A stretch of 64,000 nucleotides of DNA from an uncultured Candidatus Nemicrothrix sp. (lineage in GTDB: Bacteria > Actinomycetota > Acidimicrobiia > Acidimicrobiales > MedAcidi-G1). Positions 24,306 through 33,526 of the stretch are shown piece by piece; the stretch's first letter is position 1; every line of letters starts with the position of its first letter. The notes beneath the pieces are model-generated. The model was not told the origin of the DNA. It ran no database searches and was given only the letters and a program-made list of their open reading frames with translations. Made by a program: the position numbers and the translations under genes. The stretch is taken from positions 124,001-188,000 of the forward strand of contig CAJXKL010000002.1 in the NCBI GenBank assembly GCA_913055915.1, read 5' to 3'.

Positions 24306-25700
24306 TCAGCCGAGGAGCTCTGAGACAGCCGCAGCCGCGTCGCTGCCTGACCGGACACATGCGGGTATGCCGACCCCGTTGTGGGCTGAGCCCGTGACGA
24401 ACAGTCCGGGCGCATCCTGGTTGAGGCCCAGGAGCATCTCGGCCATCTGGCGCCTGTGGCCCACCGGGAACTGTGCCAGCGAGTCGGGCCAGCGCGTAAC
24501 GCGCGCAGCCGTCGGACCGGCCTTGACGCCCAGGGTGGTGGACAGGTCGCGTCGCAGGGCGGTGACCAGAGTGTCGTCGTCCATGTGGCTGGAGCGGTCA
24601 TCGTCGATCCGACCCGCCGAGACCCGCAGGATCGTGTGTTCACCGTCGTCCAGGTGGCTCCACTTGCTACCGGCGAACGAGCAGGCGGTCATCAACATGT
24701 CAGACCCCCGGGGAACGAGGAAGCCGCTCTGGTCGGCAGGTACCTCCAGGTCGGAGCGCCTGTAGGCGACCGCGGCAAGCGAGACCGAGGCGTGGCGTAT
24801 CCCCCTGAGGGTGGTGGCGGCCCTGGGGCAGGCAGCCTTGACGAGCGTTGCCGCAACAGGAGCAGGTGTCGTCACTACAACGGCATCTGCCGTCTCGGTG
24901 CCGTTGTCGAGATCGATCAGCCAGCGGTTCTCGTCGGCCGTAATGGAGAGCACGCGTTGGTTTGTCCGGACGCGGTGGGCCAGGCGCTCGACAAGCGTTT
25001 CGATCAGGTGTGCCATACCGGCCGGATGGGCGTTGAAGATGGGTGCGGCCGGGTCGGCTCCGGCCGTTGCAATGCGGAGGGTCGCCAGCAGCCCGTCGTC
25101 GCTGCGTGCCGCCCTGAGGAACTGCGGTGTCATTGAGGCACAGCTCATCTCGTCGGCTAGGCCGGCGTTGACGCCACCCAGCAGCGGGTCGACAAGTCGT
25201 TCGAGGACCGCATCTCCGGCACATGACCTGATCACCTCGCCGATGCTCAGGTCTCCGGCCGGGCCGTCGCCGGCGGGAAGTCGCTTCTCGGGCAGTCCCG
25301 GGCCTGCCAGCCTCCTCAGGTCGGCTTCGGGGAGGAGGCCCGGCTGGACCATCGCAGGGTCGAGCGGCAATCCCAGGACGCTGCCGGCTGGAATCGGCCG
25401 AAGCCGTTCGTCCAGCCAGAGCGACGCCGACCGTGCACTGGGAGCGACGAGTTCGTCGGACAGGCCCAGTTCGGTGCACAGGTCTGCGGCCCACGGCACG
25501 CTCATCAGGAAGGAGTCGGCGCCCTCGTCGACGGGAAGCCCGGCAAACGGCGTCGTGACAAGCCTTCCTCCCGCCGCGGGTGCTGCCTCCAGAACCGTCA
25601 CCTCCAGCCCGGGGCGGTCGACCATGAGCCTGTGGGCGGCGCTGAGGCCGGTGATGCCTGCGCCGACCACCACCACATGCCTGCCTGCAGTCGGGTTCAC
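24306..25700 (-). CDS. cgoX: coproporphyrinogen III oxidase (HemY/CgoX type)
   Basis: The 464-aa FAD protein of the HemY family oxidises coproporphyrinogen III to coproporphyrin III in the pathway that ends with ChdC. Visible are the dinucleotide fold VVVGAGITGLSAAHRL (about 9-24), EAAPAAGGRLVT, GADSFLMSVPWAADLC, DPLLGGVNAG and the C-terminal FAD contact FVTGSAHNGVGIPACVRSG. Presence of chdC at 173 and lack of a hemF/hemN-type gene here support the coproporphyrin route over the protoporphyrin route. GTG start 4 nt after hemE. It is cotranscribed with hemE, lnt and a hydrolase. Confidence 0.88.
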   Translation of the reverse strand: MNPTAGRHVVVVGAGITGLSAAHRLMVDRPGLEVTVLEAAPAAGGRLVTTPFAGLPVDEGADSFLMSVPWAADLCTELGLSDELVAPSARSASLWLDERLRPIPAGSVLGLPLDPAMVQPGLLPEADLRRLAGPGLPEKRLPAGDGPAGDLSIGEVIRSCAGDAVLERLVDPLLGGVNAGLADEMSCASMTPQFLRAARSDDGLLATLRIATAGADPAAPIFNAHPAGMAHLIETLVERLAHRVRTNQRVLSITADENRWLIDLDNGTETADAVVVTTPAPVAATLVKAACPRAATTLRGIRHASVSLAAVAYRRSDLEVPADQSGFLVPRGSDMLMTACSFAGSKWSHLDDGEHTILRVSAGRIDDDRSSHMDDDTLVTALRRDLSTTLGVKAGPTAARVTRWPDSLAQFPVGHRRQMAEMLLGLNQDAPGLFVTGSAHNGVGIPACVRSGSDAAAAVSELLG

Positions 25701-25704
25701 CAGG

Positions 25705-26751
25705 TCATCCGCTGGCCAGCTGGCTGTTCAGGTCGGGTGACATCTCGTGCACGAGGTGGGCCACCTGTTCGAGCACTGCCGGGTCGGTCTCTGGAAGGAC
25801 ACCGTGGCCCAGGTTGAATACATGGCCGGGGTGACCGTTGTTGCGACGCAGGATGTCTGCCACCTCGGCCTCGACCACCTCGATCGGTCCCAGACAGACG
25901 GCAGGGTCCAAGTTGCCCTGAAGCACCGTGTTGGAGCCGAGGCGATCACGGGCGACGTCGATGGGGACCCGCCAGTCGACACCGACGACGTCGCAGCCCG
26001 TATCGGCCATGAGGTGGAGGATCTCGCCTGTTCCGACACCGAAGTGAATGCGGGGTACATCGGCAACCGCCTCGAAAACACGGCGGGATGCCGGTTGCAC
26101 GAAACGCTCATAGGCGGCCGGGCTGAGAGCCCCGGCCCAACTGTCGAAAACCTGCACCGCTGCGACACCGGCATCTATCTGGGAGCGCAGCGACGAGATC
26201 GCCAGGTCCGCCAGACGGTCAATCAGCCTGAACCACAGGTCGGGGTTGCCGGACATGAGGGCCTTCGTGCGTCCGTAGGTGCGTGAGGGAGAGCCCTCAA
26301 TCAAGTAGGAGGCCACGGTGAACGGGGCCCCTGCGAAGCCGATCACGGGTACGGGAGACTCGTCGGCCAGGATCTGCACGGCCTCGAGTACGTACGGGGT
26401 GTCGACCTCGGGTTCGAGTGGGCGGAGCCTCTTGAGGTCTGACTCGTCGGCAAAGGGCTGTTCCACCACCGGGCCGACACCGGGCTGGACGTCGACACCG
26501 AAGCCGATTGCGTTCACCGGAACCACGATGTCGGAATAAAGGATCGCCGCATCGACGCCGTAGCGGTGGACCGGCTGGAGCGTCAGTTCGGCGGCCAGGG
26601 CCGGATCGGCAATGGCATCCAGGATGCTGCCCCCACCCCGAACAGCGCGGTACTCGGGTAGTGACCTTCCGGCCTGCCTCATGAACCAGACGGGCGTGCA
26701 CCCATGGGGGAGGCCCTGACAGGCTGCCAGGAACGGGTCGGTGCTGGTCAC
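25705..26751 (-). CDS. hemE: uroporphyrinogen III decarboxylase
   Basis: The 348-aa enzyme decarboxylates the four acetate side chains of uroporphyrinogen III to coproporphyrinogen III. The signature PVWFMRQAGRSLPEYRAVR lies at about 20-38, followed by ILYSDIVVPVNAIGFGVD and GFAGAPFTVASYLIEG. VDWRVPIDVARDRLG and NLGHGVLPETDP close the active site. The GTG start at 26751 is preceded by TAGCGT at a 6-nt spacing. The promoter hexamer overlaps the stop codon of the patatin gene. First gene of hemE-cgoX-lnt-hydrolase. Confidence 0.95.
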   Translation of the reverse strand: MTSTDPFLAACQGLPHGCTPVWFMRQAGRSLPEYRAVRGGGSILDAIADPALAAELTLQPVHRYGVDAAILYSDIVVPVNAIGFGVDVQPGVGPVVEQPFADESDLKRLRPLEPEVDTPYVLEAVQILADESPVPVIGFAGAPFTVASYLIEGSPSRTYGRTKALMSGNPDLWFRLIDRLADLAISSLRSQIDAGVAAVQVFDSWAGALSPAAYERFVQPASRRVFEAVADVPRIHFGVGTGEILHLMADTGCDVVGVDWRVPIDVARDRLGSNTVLQGNLDPAVCLGPIEVVEAEVADILRRNNGHPGHVFNLGHGVLPETDPAVLEQVAHLVHEMSPDLNSQLASG

Positions 26752-26757
26752 GTGCCG

Positions 26758-26763
26758 ACGCTA
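26758..26763 (-). promoter_or_regulatory. TAGCGT -10 element, leaderless promoter of hemE operon
   Basis: On the minus strand TAGCGT ends 6 nt before the GTG at 26751 and includes the last bases of the upstream patatin gene. Confidence 0.45.
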
Positions 26764-27738
26764 CCGAGGTGCACCCTGCGCTGCCCGTTCCAGGAGGCCG
26801 CGAGCCGTTGTCGAGCGTGGATGTGCAAGGCATGCCCGGGCCGAAAGCGCCGCACCCCCGCAGATGTCGGCCATCGAGGAGCGGTCCATGTCTCCACCAC
26901 TGCGAATCTCCAGGTCGATGGCAGTTGGTTGCACGACCAGCACGGGAGTGCTCCTGGAACGGATTGCCTCTACCTCGCGGCGGAGGGTACGGCTGTGCCA
27001 TGCCCGACCGAGCGGCCCGTCAGGCCTTGCCGAGGCGCTGGGAACGGCGGTCATTGACGAGGAGACGACGACCAGGTCCAACCCCAGAGTGGACAGCAGG
27101 TCGGCGTTCGTGGTCGAGTGCGAGCCGCCGTCAACGTAGCGGTCTCCGTCGATGGCAACAGGGGTGAGGTGGCCTGGAACCGCCGACGAGGCCTGCACCG
27201 CCTCGCCGATCCCGGCATCGACGTCGTCGCGGCCGAACACGACACGCTTTCCCGAGTCGAGGTCGACGGCACAGATCCAGGTTGCATCCCGGGGCCACGG
27301 GCCCGGGTGCACCTGGTCGGCGCGCTCAGCGATGGTCACACCCGACACGGTTCCCTCCGGCAGGACACCGGCAATGGCAACCACGGGTCTGGGCCTCTTG
27401 GGGCTGAGAATCTCACGGATGGGGAGCATCGGGTTGGCTGGCCACCACGAACCGGTCCGATCGGTCGGCGGTGGAATGTCGAGCCTGGTGGTGACCCGTC
27501 CAGCGATTTCCTGACCTTCTGAGCTGAGGGGAGCGCCCGTGCAGTTCGCAGCGAGGTCCGTTGCGGTGAGGCCGGCCCTCAGCGAGATAGCAGTTGATGC
27601 ACCAGCCGAGGTACCCACCATCACGTCGGCGGTACGGGGGTCCCAACCGGTGGCGTCTGAGACGGCGGCCAGCACCCCGGCGTGGAAGGCGGCGGCGTGC
27701 ATGCCGCCAGCGCTCAGGACAAGGCCGATGCTCGTCAC
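26761..27738 (-). CDS. patatin-like phospholipase family protein
   Basis: The 325-aa protein has the patatin catalytic dyad layout: oxyanion glycine-rich VLSAGGMHAAAFHAGVL at the N-terminus, nucleophile in VMVGTSAGASTAI (GTSAG, Ser about 44) and Asp in RYVDGGSHSTTNADLL (DGG, about 208). It should hydrolyse acyl ester bonds of lipids in the cytoplasm. There is no signal peptide. The start GTG at 27738 has GAGGT 9 nt upstream. It is divergent from helD and read into the hemE promoter. The lipid substrate is unknown. Confidence 0.85.
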   Translation of the reverse strand: MTSIGLVLSAGGMHAAAFHAGVLAAVSDATGWDPRTADVMVGTSAGASTAISLRAGLTATDLAANCTGAPLSSEGQEIAGRVTTRLDIPPPTDRTGSWWPANPMLPIREILSPKRPRPVVAIAGVLPEGTVSGVTIAERADQVHPGPWPRDATWICAVDLDSGKRVVFGRDDVDAGIGEAVQASSAVPGHLTPVAIDGDRYVDGGSHSTTNADLLSTLGLDLVVVSSSMTAVPSASARPDGPLGRAWHSRTLRREVEAIRSRSTPVLVVQPTAIDLEIRSGGDMDRSSMADICGGAALSARACLAHPRSTTARGLLERAAQGAPR

Positions 27739-27895
27739 GGGTTGGACCTCATGGATGCCATCGTCGCATGCAAATCCGGGTTTTCCTGCCCTCAGGTGGC
27801 ATATCCACCCCGCGGGTCGGTCGGGTGTAGACGCTGTAGAATCGATCTTCGGCCGAATTCGGGATGTGCGCCCTCCGGGGAGCCCGTAGCGGCCG

Positions 27896-29980
27896 GTGAC
27901 GGTGCAGGAGGTTGTAGCGATCCATCCGGAACTCGAGGCCGAACAGGCCTACGTCGACAACGCATACCGGTGCCTCGACGAAGCGCGTGACCGTGCCCTG
28001 GAGCTGGTGTCGATGGTCGAGGTCGGCAGCGGTGGAACCAACCAGGCCAGGTTCGAGCGCGAGGCCATCTGGGGATCCGTGGCGCTCCGTCTGGAACAAC
28101 TGGACCTCGGTGATGCATCCCTTGTCTTTGGCCGTATCGACCAGGAACCCGAGCTCGGCGACGGCAGCTTCCACATCGGACGTGTAGGGGTCTGGGACGA
28201 CGACCAGGAACCGGTCGTCGTCGACTGGCGCGCACCGGTGGCCGAGGCCTTCTACAGGGCAACCGGTCCGGTCCCAATGGGCCTGCGTAGGCGCCGCCAC
28301 TTCGTGAGCCGTGGCCGCATGATCGTGGGTCTCGAGGATGAACTCTTTGGCGACCTCGAGCGGTTCCGTACCGACGATGGCCGCGGCCTTCGCGGTGAGG
28401 GCGCCCTCATCGCCGCCCTCGAATCGGCCCGGACAGGTCGCCTCGGAGACATCGTCGGGACGATCCAGGCCGAACAGGACGAGATAATCAGATCGCCGCT
28501 ACCGGGGGTGCTGGCCGTCCAGGGAGGCCCCGGAACCGGCAAGACGGTCGTGGCACTCCACCGCGCCGCCTACCTCCTCTACACGCACCGGTTCCCCCTT
28601 GAGGGCCAGGGCGTGCTGGTTGTCGGACCCAACCGCCTGTTTCTCGCCTACATCGAACAGGTGCTGCCTTCTCTCGGAGAGGCCGGGGTGCAACTCGCCA
28701 CCCTTGGCGACATGGTCGGCGGTGTGCGCATCTCTGACAGCCGTGACGAGGTGGACGTGTCCCGCCTCAAGGGTGACCTCCGGATGGTCCGCATGATCGC
28801 CCGGGCGGCGCGTACCCGCCAGCAGCCACTTCGTGACGATGTCCGCGTGGGTCATGGCCTGCAGTGGCTCACGGTTCCCGCTGCTGCCACCACGCCGATA
28901 ATCGCCGAGGCCAGGCGCCGCTTCCGGACCCACAATGCTGCCAGGCGTTTCGTTGAGGCCGAGTTCTTCGCTGTGATGGCCGCGGGAGGCCGTGGCGATC
29001 TGGACCCCGAGGGTCTGCGTGAACGCCTGCGTGGAGGGATAGCGGTACGCGAGGCCCTGGAGTGGATGTGGCCGGTTCTGACACCTGCTCAACTGCTGAA
29101 CGACCTCTTCGGTTCACATGCACTCCTGCGTGCCGCTGACCCCTCCCTGACCGATGCAGAGGTGGATGCCCTGTACAGGCCCAGGGCACAGTCACCCGAG
29201 GGACTTCTCTGGTCCGCCTCGGATGCCCCGCTTCTCGACGAGGCCAGGGCTGTCCTGGGCCCGCGGCCCGGGCGCAGGGAGGAGGATGCAGTGCGCACCT
29301 TTGGGCACATCGTGGTCGACGAGATCCAGGACATGTCGCCCATGGACCTGCGCATGCTGGACCGCCGTTCCCTCAACGGTTCGATGACGGTCGTGGGAGA
29401 CATAGCCCAGGCCACCGGAGCGTGGGCACACCACGACTGGGACAGCATCCTCGACCACCTCCCTGACCGACGCCCGGCCCGTCGCAACGAGTTGACCGTC
29501 GGCTACAGGATTCCTACACCACTCATGGATGTCGCCTCACGGGTGCTCAGCGAGGCGGCGCCAGACCTTGCGCCGCCAATGTCGATCAGGTCCGATGGCG
29601 ATCCACCCAGGTATGTCCAGGTGAGCGACATGGCCACTGACCTTGCTGAAGCGGTTCTGGTCGAACTGGAGGCCGTGGAGACGGGCAACCTGGCGGTCAT
29701 CGTCGCCCGCTCACAGGTGGTCGAGGTGGAACAGGCCCTCGTGGATGCCGGCATCGAGTTCGGCCAGCCGACCCGGCGGGGTCTGGACGAGCGGGTGGCG
29801 GTAGTGCCGGTGTCGCTGGTCAAGGGACTGGAGGTGGATGCGGCCCTGGTGGTGGAGCCGTCGCGCATCGTGCGTGAGCAGGACCAGGGGATGCGCGCCC
29901 TCTACGTTGCCCTCACACGTGCCACAAGGCGGCTCACGATCCTCCACGCCGAACCGTTGCCACCGGTAATGACAGGCTGA
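27896..29980 (+). CDS. HelD-like RNA-polymerase-associated UvrD-family ATPase
   Basis: The 694-aa protein has the HelD order: N-terminal coiled-coil-forming helices (about 8-45), the conserved VVVDWRAPVAEAFYRAT (about 107-123) of the HelD 1A insertion, Walker A AVQGGPGTGKTVVAL (about 207-221), DEXX-box IVVDEIQDMSPMDLRML, GDIAQATGAWAHHDW, and C-terminal motifs VSLVKGLEVDAALV and ALYVALTRATRRL. HelD proteins bind RNA polymerase, remove stalled complexes, and in the HelR branch give rifamycin resistance. The promoter is probably TAGAAT about 60 nt upstream, so this gene has a leader. No palindromic rifamycin-associated element was recognised. Confidence 0.85.
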   Translation: MTVQEVVAIHPELEAEQAYVDNAYRCLDEARDRALELVSMVEVGSGGTNQARFEREAIWGSVALRLEQLDLGDASLVFGRIDQEPELGDGSFHIGRVGVWDDDQEPVVVDWRAPVAEAFYRATGPVPMGLRRRRHFVSRGRMIVGLEDELFGDLERFRTDDGRGLRGEGALIAALESARTGRLGDIVGTIQAEQDEIIRSPLPGVLAVQGGPGTGKTVVALHRAAYLLYTHRFPLEGQGVLVVGPNRLFLAYIEQVLPSLGEAGVQLATLGDMVGGVRISDSRDEVDVSRLKGDLRMVRMIARAARTRQQPLRDDVRVGHGLQWLTVPAAATTPIIAEARRRFRTHNAARRFVEAEFFAVMAAGGRGDLDPEGLRERLRGGIAVREALEWMWPVLTPAQLLNDLFGSHALLRAADPSLTDAEVDALYRPRAQSPEGLLWSASDAPLLDEARAVLGPRPGRREEDAVRTFGHIVVDEIQDMSPMDLRMLDRRSLNGSMTVVGDIAQATGAWAHHDWDSILDHLPDRRPARRNELTVGYRIPTPLMDVASRVLSEAAPDLAPPMSIRSDGDPPRYVQVSDMATDLAEAVLVELEAVETGNLAVIVARSQVVEVEQALVDAGIEFGQPTRRGLDERVAVVPVSLVKGLEVDAALVVEPSRIVREQDQGMRALYVALTRATRRLTILHAEPLPPVMTG

Positions 29981-29990
29981 GCCCGGTGGC

Positions 29991-32690
29991 CTACTCGTAA
30001 CCGATTGCGTCGAGCACGTTCAGGCGAGATGCCCGACGCGCCGGGAAGATGGCCGCCACCATGCCGAACGCCCCTGACACCAGCAGGTAGAAGCCCAGCT
30101 TTCGCACCGGAATCGACACGATGTCGACAAACGTCTCCGGTATCGCGGCTATTGCCGCCAGGCCGAAGAGCACTCCCATGGCAACCCCCAGGAGGCCACC
30201 GAACAGGGAGATGATCACGGCCTCCCACCTGACCATTTGCCGCAGTTGGCGTCGGGTCATGCCGATGGCCCGCAGGAGGCCCAGCTCGCGGGTGCGCTCG
30301 AATATGGACAGCGCCAACGTGTTGGTGATGCCGAGCACTGCGATGAACAGCGACAACCCTAGGAACACGGTGATCACGGCAAGCAGTTGATCGAGTTGTG
30401 CCTGAGTGGACGCCCGAAGCTCGGCTTTGTCCTCGACGGTGAGTTGCGGGTAGCTGTCGGTTATGGACTCGACGGCAATCCTGGCATCGCCCATGTCGGC
30501 CTCTGGTGAGTACACGACAGAGACGAAGCTGTCGGGAGCATCCGGAAGAAAGCGGTCGAAGGTGGGGGTGTCGACCACCCAGTTCCCGAGCATCGTGGAG
30601 TCGGCGATGATCGCCGCCACCGTGAACGTGGCCTCGCGGTCGCCCGGGAAGCCGCCGACAATGGTTGAGCCGACCTCCAGGTTCAGGTCCTCGGCCGGGT
30701 CGACGTGGACGAGGATCGTTCCATCGGTTCCGGCTGTGGCCGGTCCGTCGGTGGCACCTCCAACCACCTGCAGGTCCATGTGGTCGTTGAGCACCGACAG
30801 GTCGGCGCTGACGACGTCGCGTCCGACTCCGTCAATCTCCATCCCGTCAAGTCCGAACCGGTAGCGGACCGTGGACTCCAGTAGGTCTGGTCGGGTTAGG
30901 GCCACTTCGTCGAGAGCGGATGCAAGTTCGCCGGAGAAGCCGGCCGTCGGGTCAAAGGCGTTGAAGTAGATGAACAAGTCGGACTCGACGCTGTCGTCAA
31001 GGGACTGGACGATCGTGGCCTTCATGGAGTCGCTGACAACCGCGGCGAGGCTGACAAGGGCCAGGCCCACCGTGAGCGCCGCCGCAGTCGCTGCTGTGCG
31101 CCTGGGCGCCCTGGCTGCGTTCTCACGGGCCAGACGACCGGGCACCTTGTAGACGCGTTCGATGGGCCGGCCCACCAGATTTGCCAGAGGGCGCGCCACC
31201 GCCGGGCTGAGCAGGTAGATGCCCATGAAGGTCCCTAGGGCTCCGGCTGAGAGCGAGATCAGTAGGGGGCGGGTGTCCAACTCGGTGCTCATGCCGAAGG
31301 CCAGCAGGGCGACGCCTGCCAGGGTCACGGCTCCTCCGACCCAGATCCGTTGTCGAAGCCCCGTCGGTGTCAACCGGGCCTGATCCCGGAGGGCAGCCAC
31401 CGGAGGAATTCTGCGGACCCTGCGGGCCGGTCCCAGAGACGACAGCACGGTGGCACCGATTCCGACGACAGCGGCGACCACGATCGTCCGCAGCCGAATC
31501 GGAATGTCTCCCGGCAGGTTCCCGAAGTCGATAGCCACAAGAACCCAACGAAGGAACGAGGCCAGCAGGTAGCCGCCGATGAGGCCCAGCACGGTTGCCA
31601 CCGCACCGATGACGAGGGCCTCCAGTCGGACAGATCGGCTGACCTGGCGACCCGTTGCTCCCAGAGACCTCAGCAGGGCCAGCTCGCGGACCCGTTGGCC
31701 CAACACGATTGAGAACGTGTTGTTGATGATGAAGGAACTGACCACGACGGCGATGATGGCGAATGCCAATAGGACGTTGGATAGCACCGACACGATCCGG
31801 TCGAAGTCCTTCTTGTCCTCCGCTGTGGTGGCAGCGGCGGTTACCACCTCGAGGCGGGCTTCGGTGAATGGAGCCAGGGCCTCCTGTTGCTCGGCGGGGA
31901 GGAGCTCCATTTCGGCCAGGAATCTGGCGGTAGCGGTGTCCAGCCGTGCCTGGATATCGGCAATGACGATGGCTTCGTCGGCATCGTCGGTTAGGGACAC
32001 GGCGAGCGAGTCGTAGAGTCCCTCACGACCGAGGAACTCCTGGGCTGTGACACCGTCGAAGGCGCTGATGGTCGCTCCGGGCGACTTGTTCTCATCAGGA
32101 GACCCGAAGTAGATGAGACCAACGAGGGTGAACTGCCTATTGCCGCCTGCAGCGCTCACGACGTAGGTCTCTCCCACCTCGAAACCGTTGATGGAGGCCG
32201 TGCGGGTGTCGAGTACGAACTCTCCGATGGTGGTCGGGTCGGCAAGTGGCCCGGTCCGTACGGGAGCACGACCCTCAGCAATGAACAGCTGGCCGAGAGG
32301 CTCGACGTCAGAGAAGTTCATGCCGAACTTGGGCCCGTTGGAGGACACTGCCGCGGGCTCACCTGTCTCGTCCAGGTAGATGGGGATCACGTTGAAGGCC
32401 CTGATCTGTGGCTCGACCGCAGCGACACCGGGGATCTCGGTAGTGATGACCTCGGTCAGCTCGTCAGGCACGGGAAGGCGGTTGATCCGGTCACCGTCAC
32501 CAATGGCGGTCCTGACCTCAAGGTCCAGGCCACCGGTGATCTCAACGGCCAACTCGTCAAAGGTGTCCCGGATGCGGTCTGTCAGAAAGAACGCGGTGGA
32601 GAGAAACGACACCCCCAGGACCACGGCCAGCGTGGTCAGTGCGTACCGGAGCTTCTGCCGGCTGATGTTGCGGAGGGTCAGGCGGAACAC
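29991..32690 (-). CDS. ABC transporter permease with two FtsX domains (MacB/LolE-like)
   Basis: The 899-aa membrane protein starts with MFRLTLRNISRQKLRYALTT and a TM helix, a large extracytoplasmic MacB_PCD-type domain (about 45-290), three TM helices with the FtsX core (about 305-430; ELALLRSLGATGRQV), a second N-terminal helix and periplasmic domain (about 510-760), and a final FtsX core (ELGLLRAIGMTRRQL to the C-terminus). Such 8- to 10-TM permeases pair with a LolD-type ATPase and move lipids, lipoproteins or peptides, or act mechanically in the envelope. The ATPase gene lies 4 nt upstream. The cargo is unknown. Confidence 0.85.
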   Translation of the reverse strand: MFRLTLRNISRQKLRYALTTLAVVLGVSFLSTAFFLTDRIRDTFDELAVEITGGLDLEVRTAIGDGDRINRLPVPDELTEVITTEIPGVAAVEPQIRAFNVIPIYLDETGEPAAVSSNGPKFGMNFSDVEPLGQLFIAEGRAPVRTGPLADPTTIGEFVLDTRTASINGFEVGETYVVSAAGGNRQFTLVGLIYFGSPDENKSPGATISAFDGVTAQEFLGREGLYDSLAVSLTDDADEAIVIADIQARLDTATARFLAEMELLPAEQQEALAPFTEARLEVVTAAATTAEDKKDFDRIVSVLSNVLLAFAIIAVVVSSFIINNTFSIVLGQRVRELALLRSLGATGRQVSRSVRLEALVIGAVATVLGLIGGYLLASFLRWVLVAIDFGNLPGDIPIRLRTIVVAAVVGIGATVLSSLGPARRVRRIPPVAALRDQARLTPTGLRQRIWVGGAVTLAGVALLAFGMSTELDTRPLLISLSAGALGTFMGIYLLSPAVARPLANLVGRPIERVYKVPGRLARENAARAPRRTAATAAALTVGLALVSLAAVVSDSMKATIVQSLDDSVESDLFIYFNAFDPTAGFSGELASALDEVALTRPDLLESTVRYRFGLDGMEIDGVGRDVVSADLSVLNDHMDLQVVGGATDGPATAGTDGTILVHVDPAEDLNLEVGSTIVGGFPGDREATFTVAAIIADSTMLGNWVVDTPTFDRFLPDAPDSFVSVVYSPEADMGDARIAVESITDSYPQLTVEDKAELRASTQAQLDQLLAVITVFLGLSLFIAVLGITNTLALSIFERTRELGLLRAIGMTRRQLRQMVRWEAVIISLFGGLLGVAMGVLFGLAAIAAIPETFVDIVSIPVRKLGFYLLVSGAFGMVAAIFPARRASRLNVLDAIGYE

Positions 32691-32694
32691 CGGT

Positions 32695-33471
32695 TCAGTC
32701 GCCCAGTTGCTTGACGCGGTCCAAAATGCCGTCGGCGGTCGGGTCGTTCATCTCGGAGACGATCTGGCCGTCGCCCAGGAACAGCACGGTGTGGGCCGTG
32801 GCAGCGGCGTTTGCGTCGTGGGTGACCATGACCATGGTCTGGTCCAGGTCATCAACTGCACTGCGCAGGAAGTCCAACACCTCGCCACCGGTGGTGGAGT
32901 CCAGGTTCCCGGTCGGTTCGTCGGCGAACACGATTGCCGGCTTGCCGACAAGTGCCCTACCGATTGCCACCCTCTGCTGCTGGCCTCCCGAGAGTTCGTC
33001 GGGACGGTGGCGGAGCCGGTCGCCGATGCCGAGAGAGGTGACGAGGTTATCCATCCAGTCCCGATCCGGCTTGCGACCGGCCAGATCCAGGGGGAGGGTT
33101 AGGTTCTCGGCTGCCGTGAGCGTGGGGATCAGGTTGAAGGACTGGAACACGAAGCCCACCTTGTCGCGGCGCAGCAGCGTGAGCTCACGGTCGGAGAGAC
33201 TGCCCAACTCGGTGTCGCCTATGAAGACGTTTCCCGAGGTGAGGTCGTCGAGGCCGGCCACGCAGTGCATGAGGGTGGATTTGCCGGAACCGGACGGGCC
33301 CATGATGGCGGTGTAGCGACCTGCCTCGAACCCGGCGCTGACCCCGTCGAGAGCCCGGACCTCGGTGTCGCCTGCCCCGTAGACCTTGGTGCCGTCCGCC
33401 ATCCTCGCGGCAGCGGGTGGCGTGGGAGAGGGGGTTGTGCCTGATCCGGATGCTTCGCTCAGGTCGTTCAT
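32695..33471 (-). CDS. ABC transporter ATP-binding protein (LolD/MacB family)
   Basis: The 258-aa ATPase has Walker A MGPSGSGKSTLMHCVAGLDD, Q-loop FVFQSFNLIPTLTAAENL, ABC signature LSGGQQQRVAIGRALV, Walker B IVFADEPTGNLDS and H-loop MVTHDANAA. The LIPTLTAxEN and DEPTGNLDS forms are typical of the LolD/MacB/FtsE-like group. About 25 N-terminal Pro/Thr-rich residues precede the domain. It is operonic with the FtsX permease. The ATG at 33471 has TAGTCT 6 nt upstream. Confidence 0.92.
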   Translation of the reverse strand: MNDLSEASGSGTTPSPTPPAAARMADGTKVYGAGDTEVRALDGVSAGFEAGRYTAIMGPSGSGKSTLMHCVAGLDDLTSGNVFIGDTELGSLSDRELTLLRRDKVGFVFQSFNLIPTLTAAENLTLPLDLAGRKPDRDWMDNLVTSLGIGDRLRHRPDELSGGQQQRVAIGRALVGKPAIVFADEPTGNLDSTTGGEVLDFLRSAVDDLDQTMVMVTHDANAAATAHTVLFLGDGQIVSEMNDPTADGILDRVKQLGD

Positions 33472-33477
33472 CCCGTC

Positions 33478-33483
33478 AGACTA
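33478..33483 (-). promoter_or_regulatory. TAGTCT -10 element, leaderless promoter of the ABC operon
   Basis: On the minus strand TAGTCT ends 6 nt before the ATG at 33471. Confidence 0.5.
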
Positions 33484-33526
33484 GGTGCTCGCCACTAGGG
33501 AACCATCCGCGGAATTGGGAGATCTG

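Noticed and set aside
23497-24765. A 422-codon plus-strand frame antisense to lnt and cgoX
   Set aside because: No domain and biased composition; both minus-strand genes carry catalytic motifs in frame.
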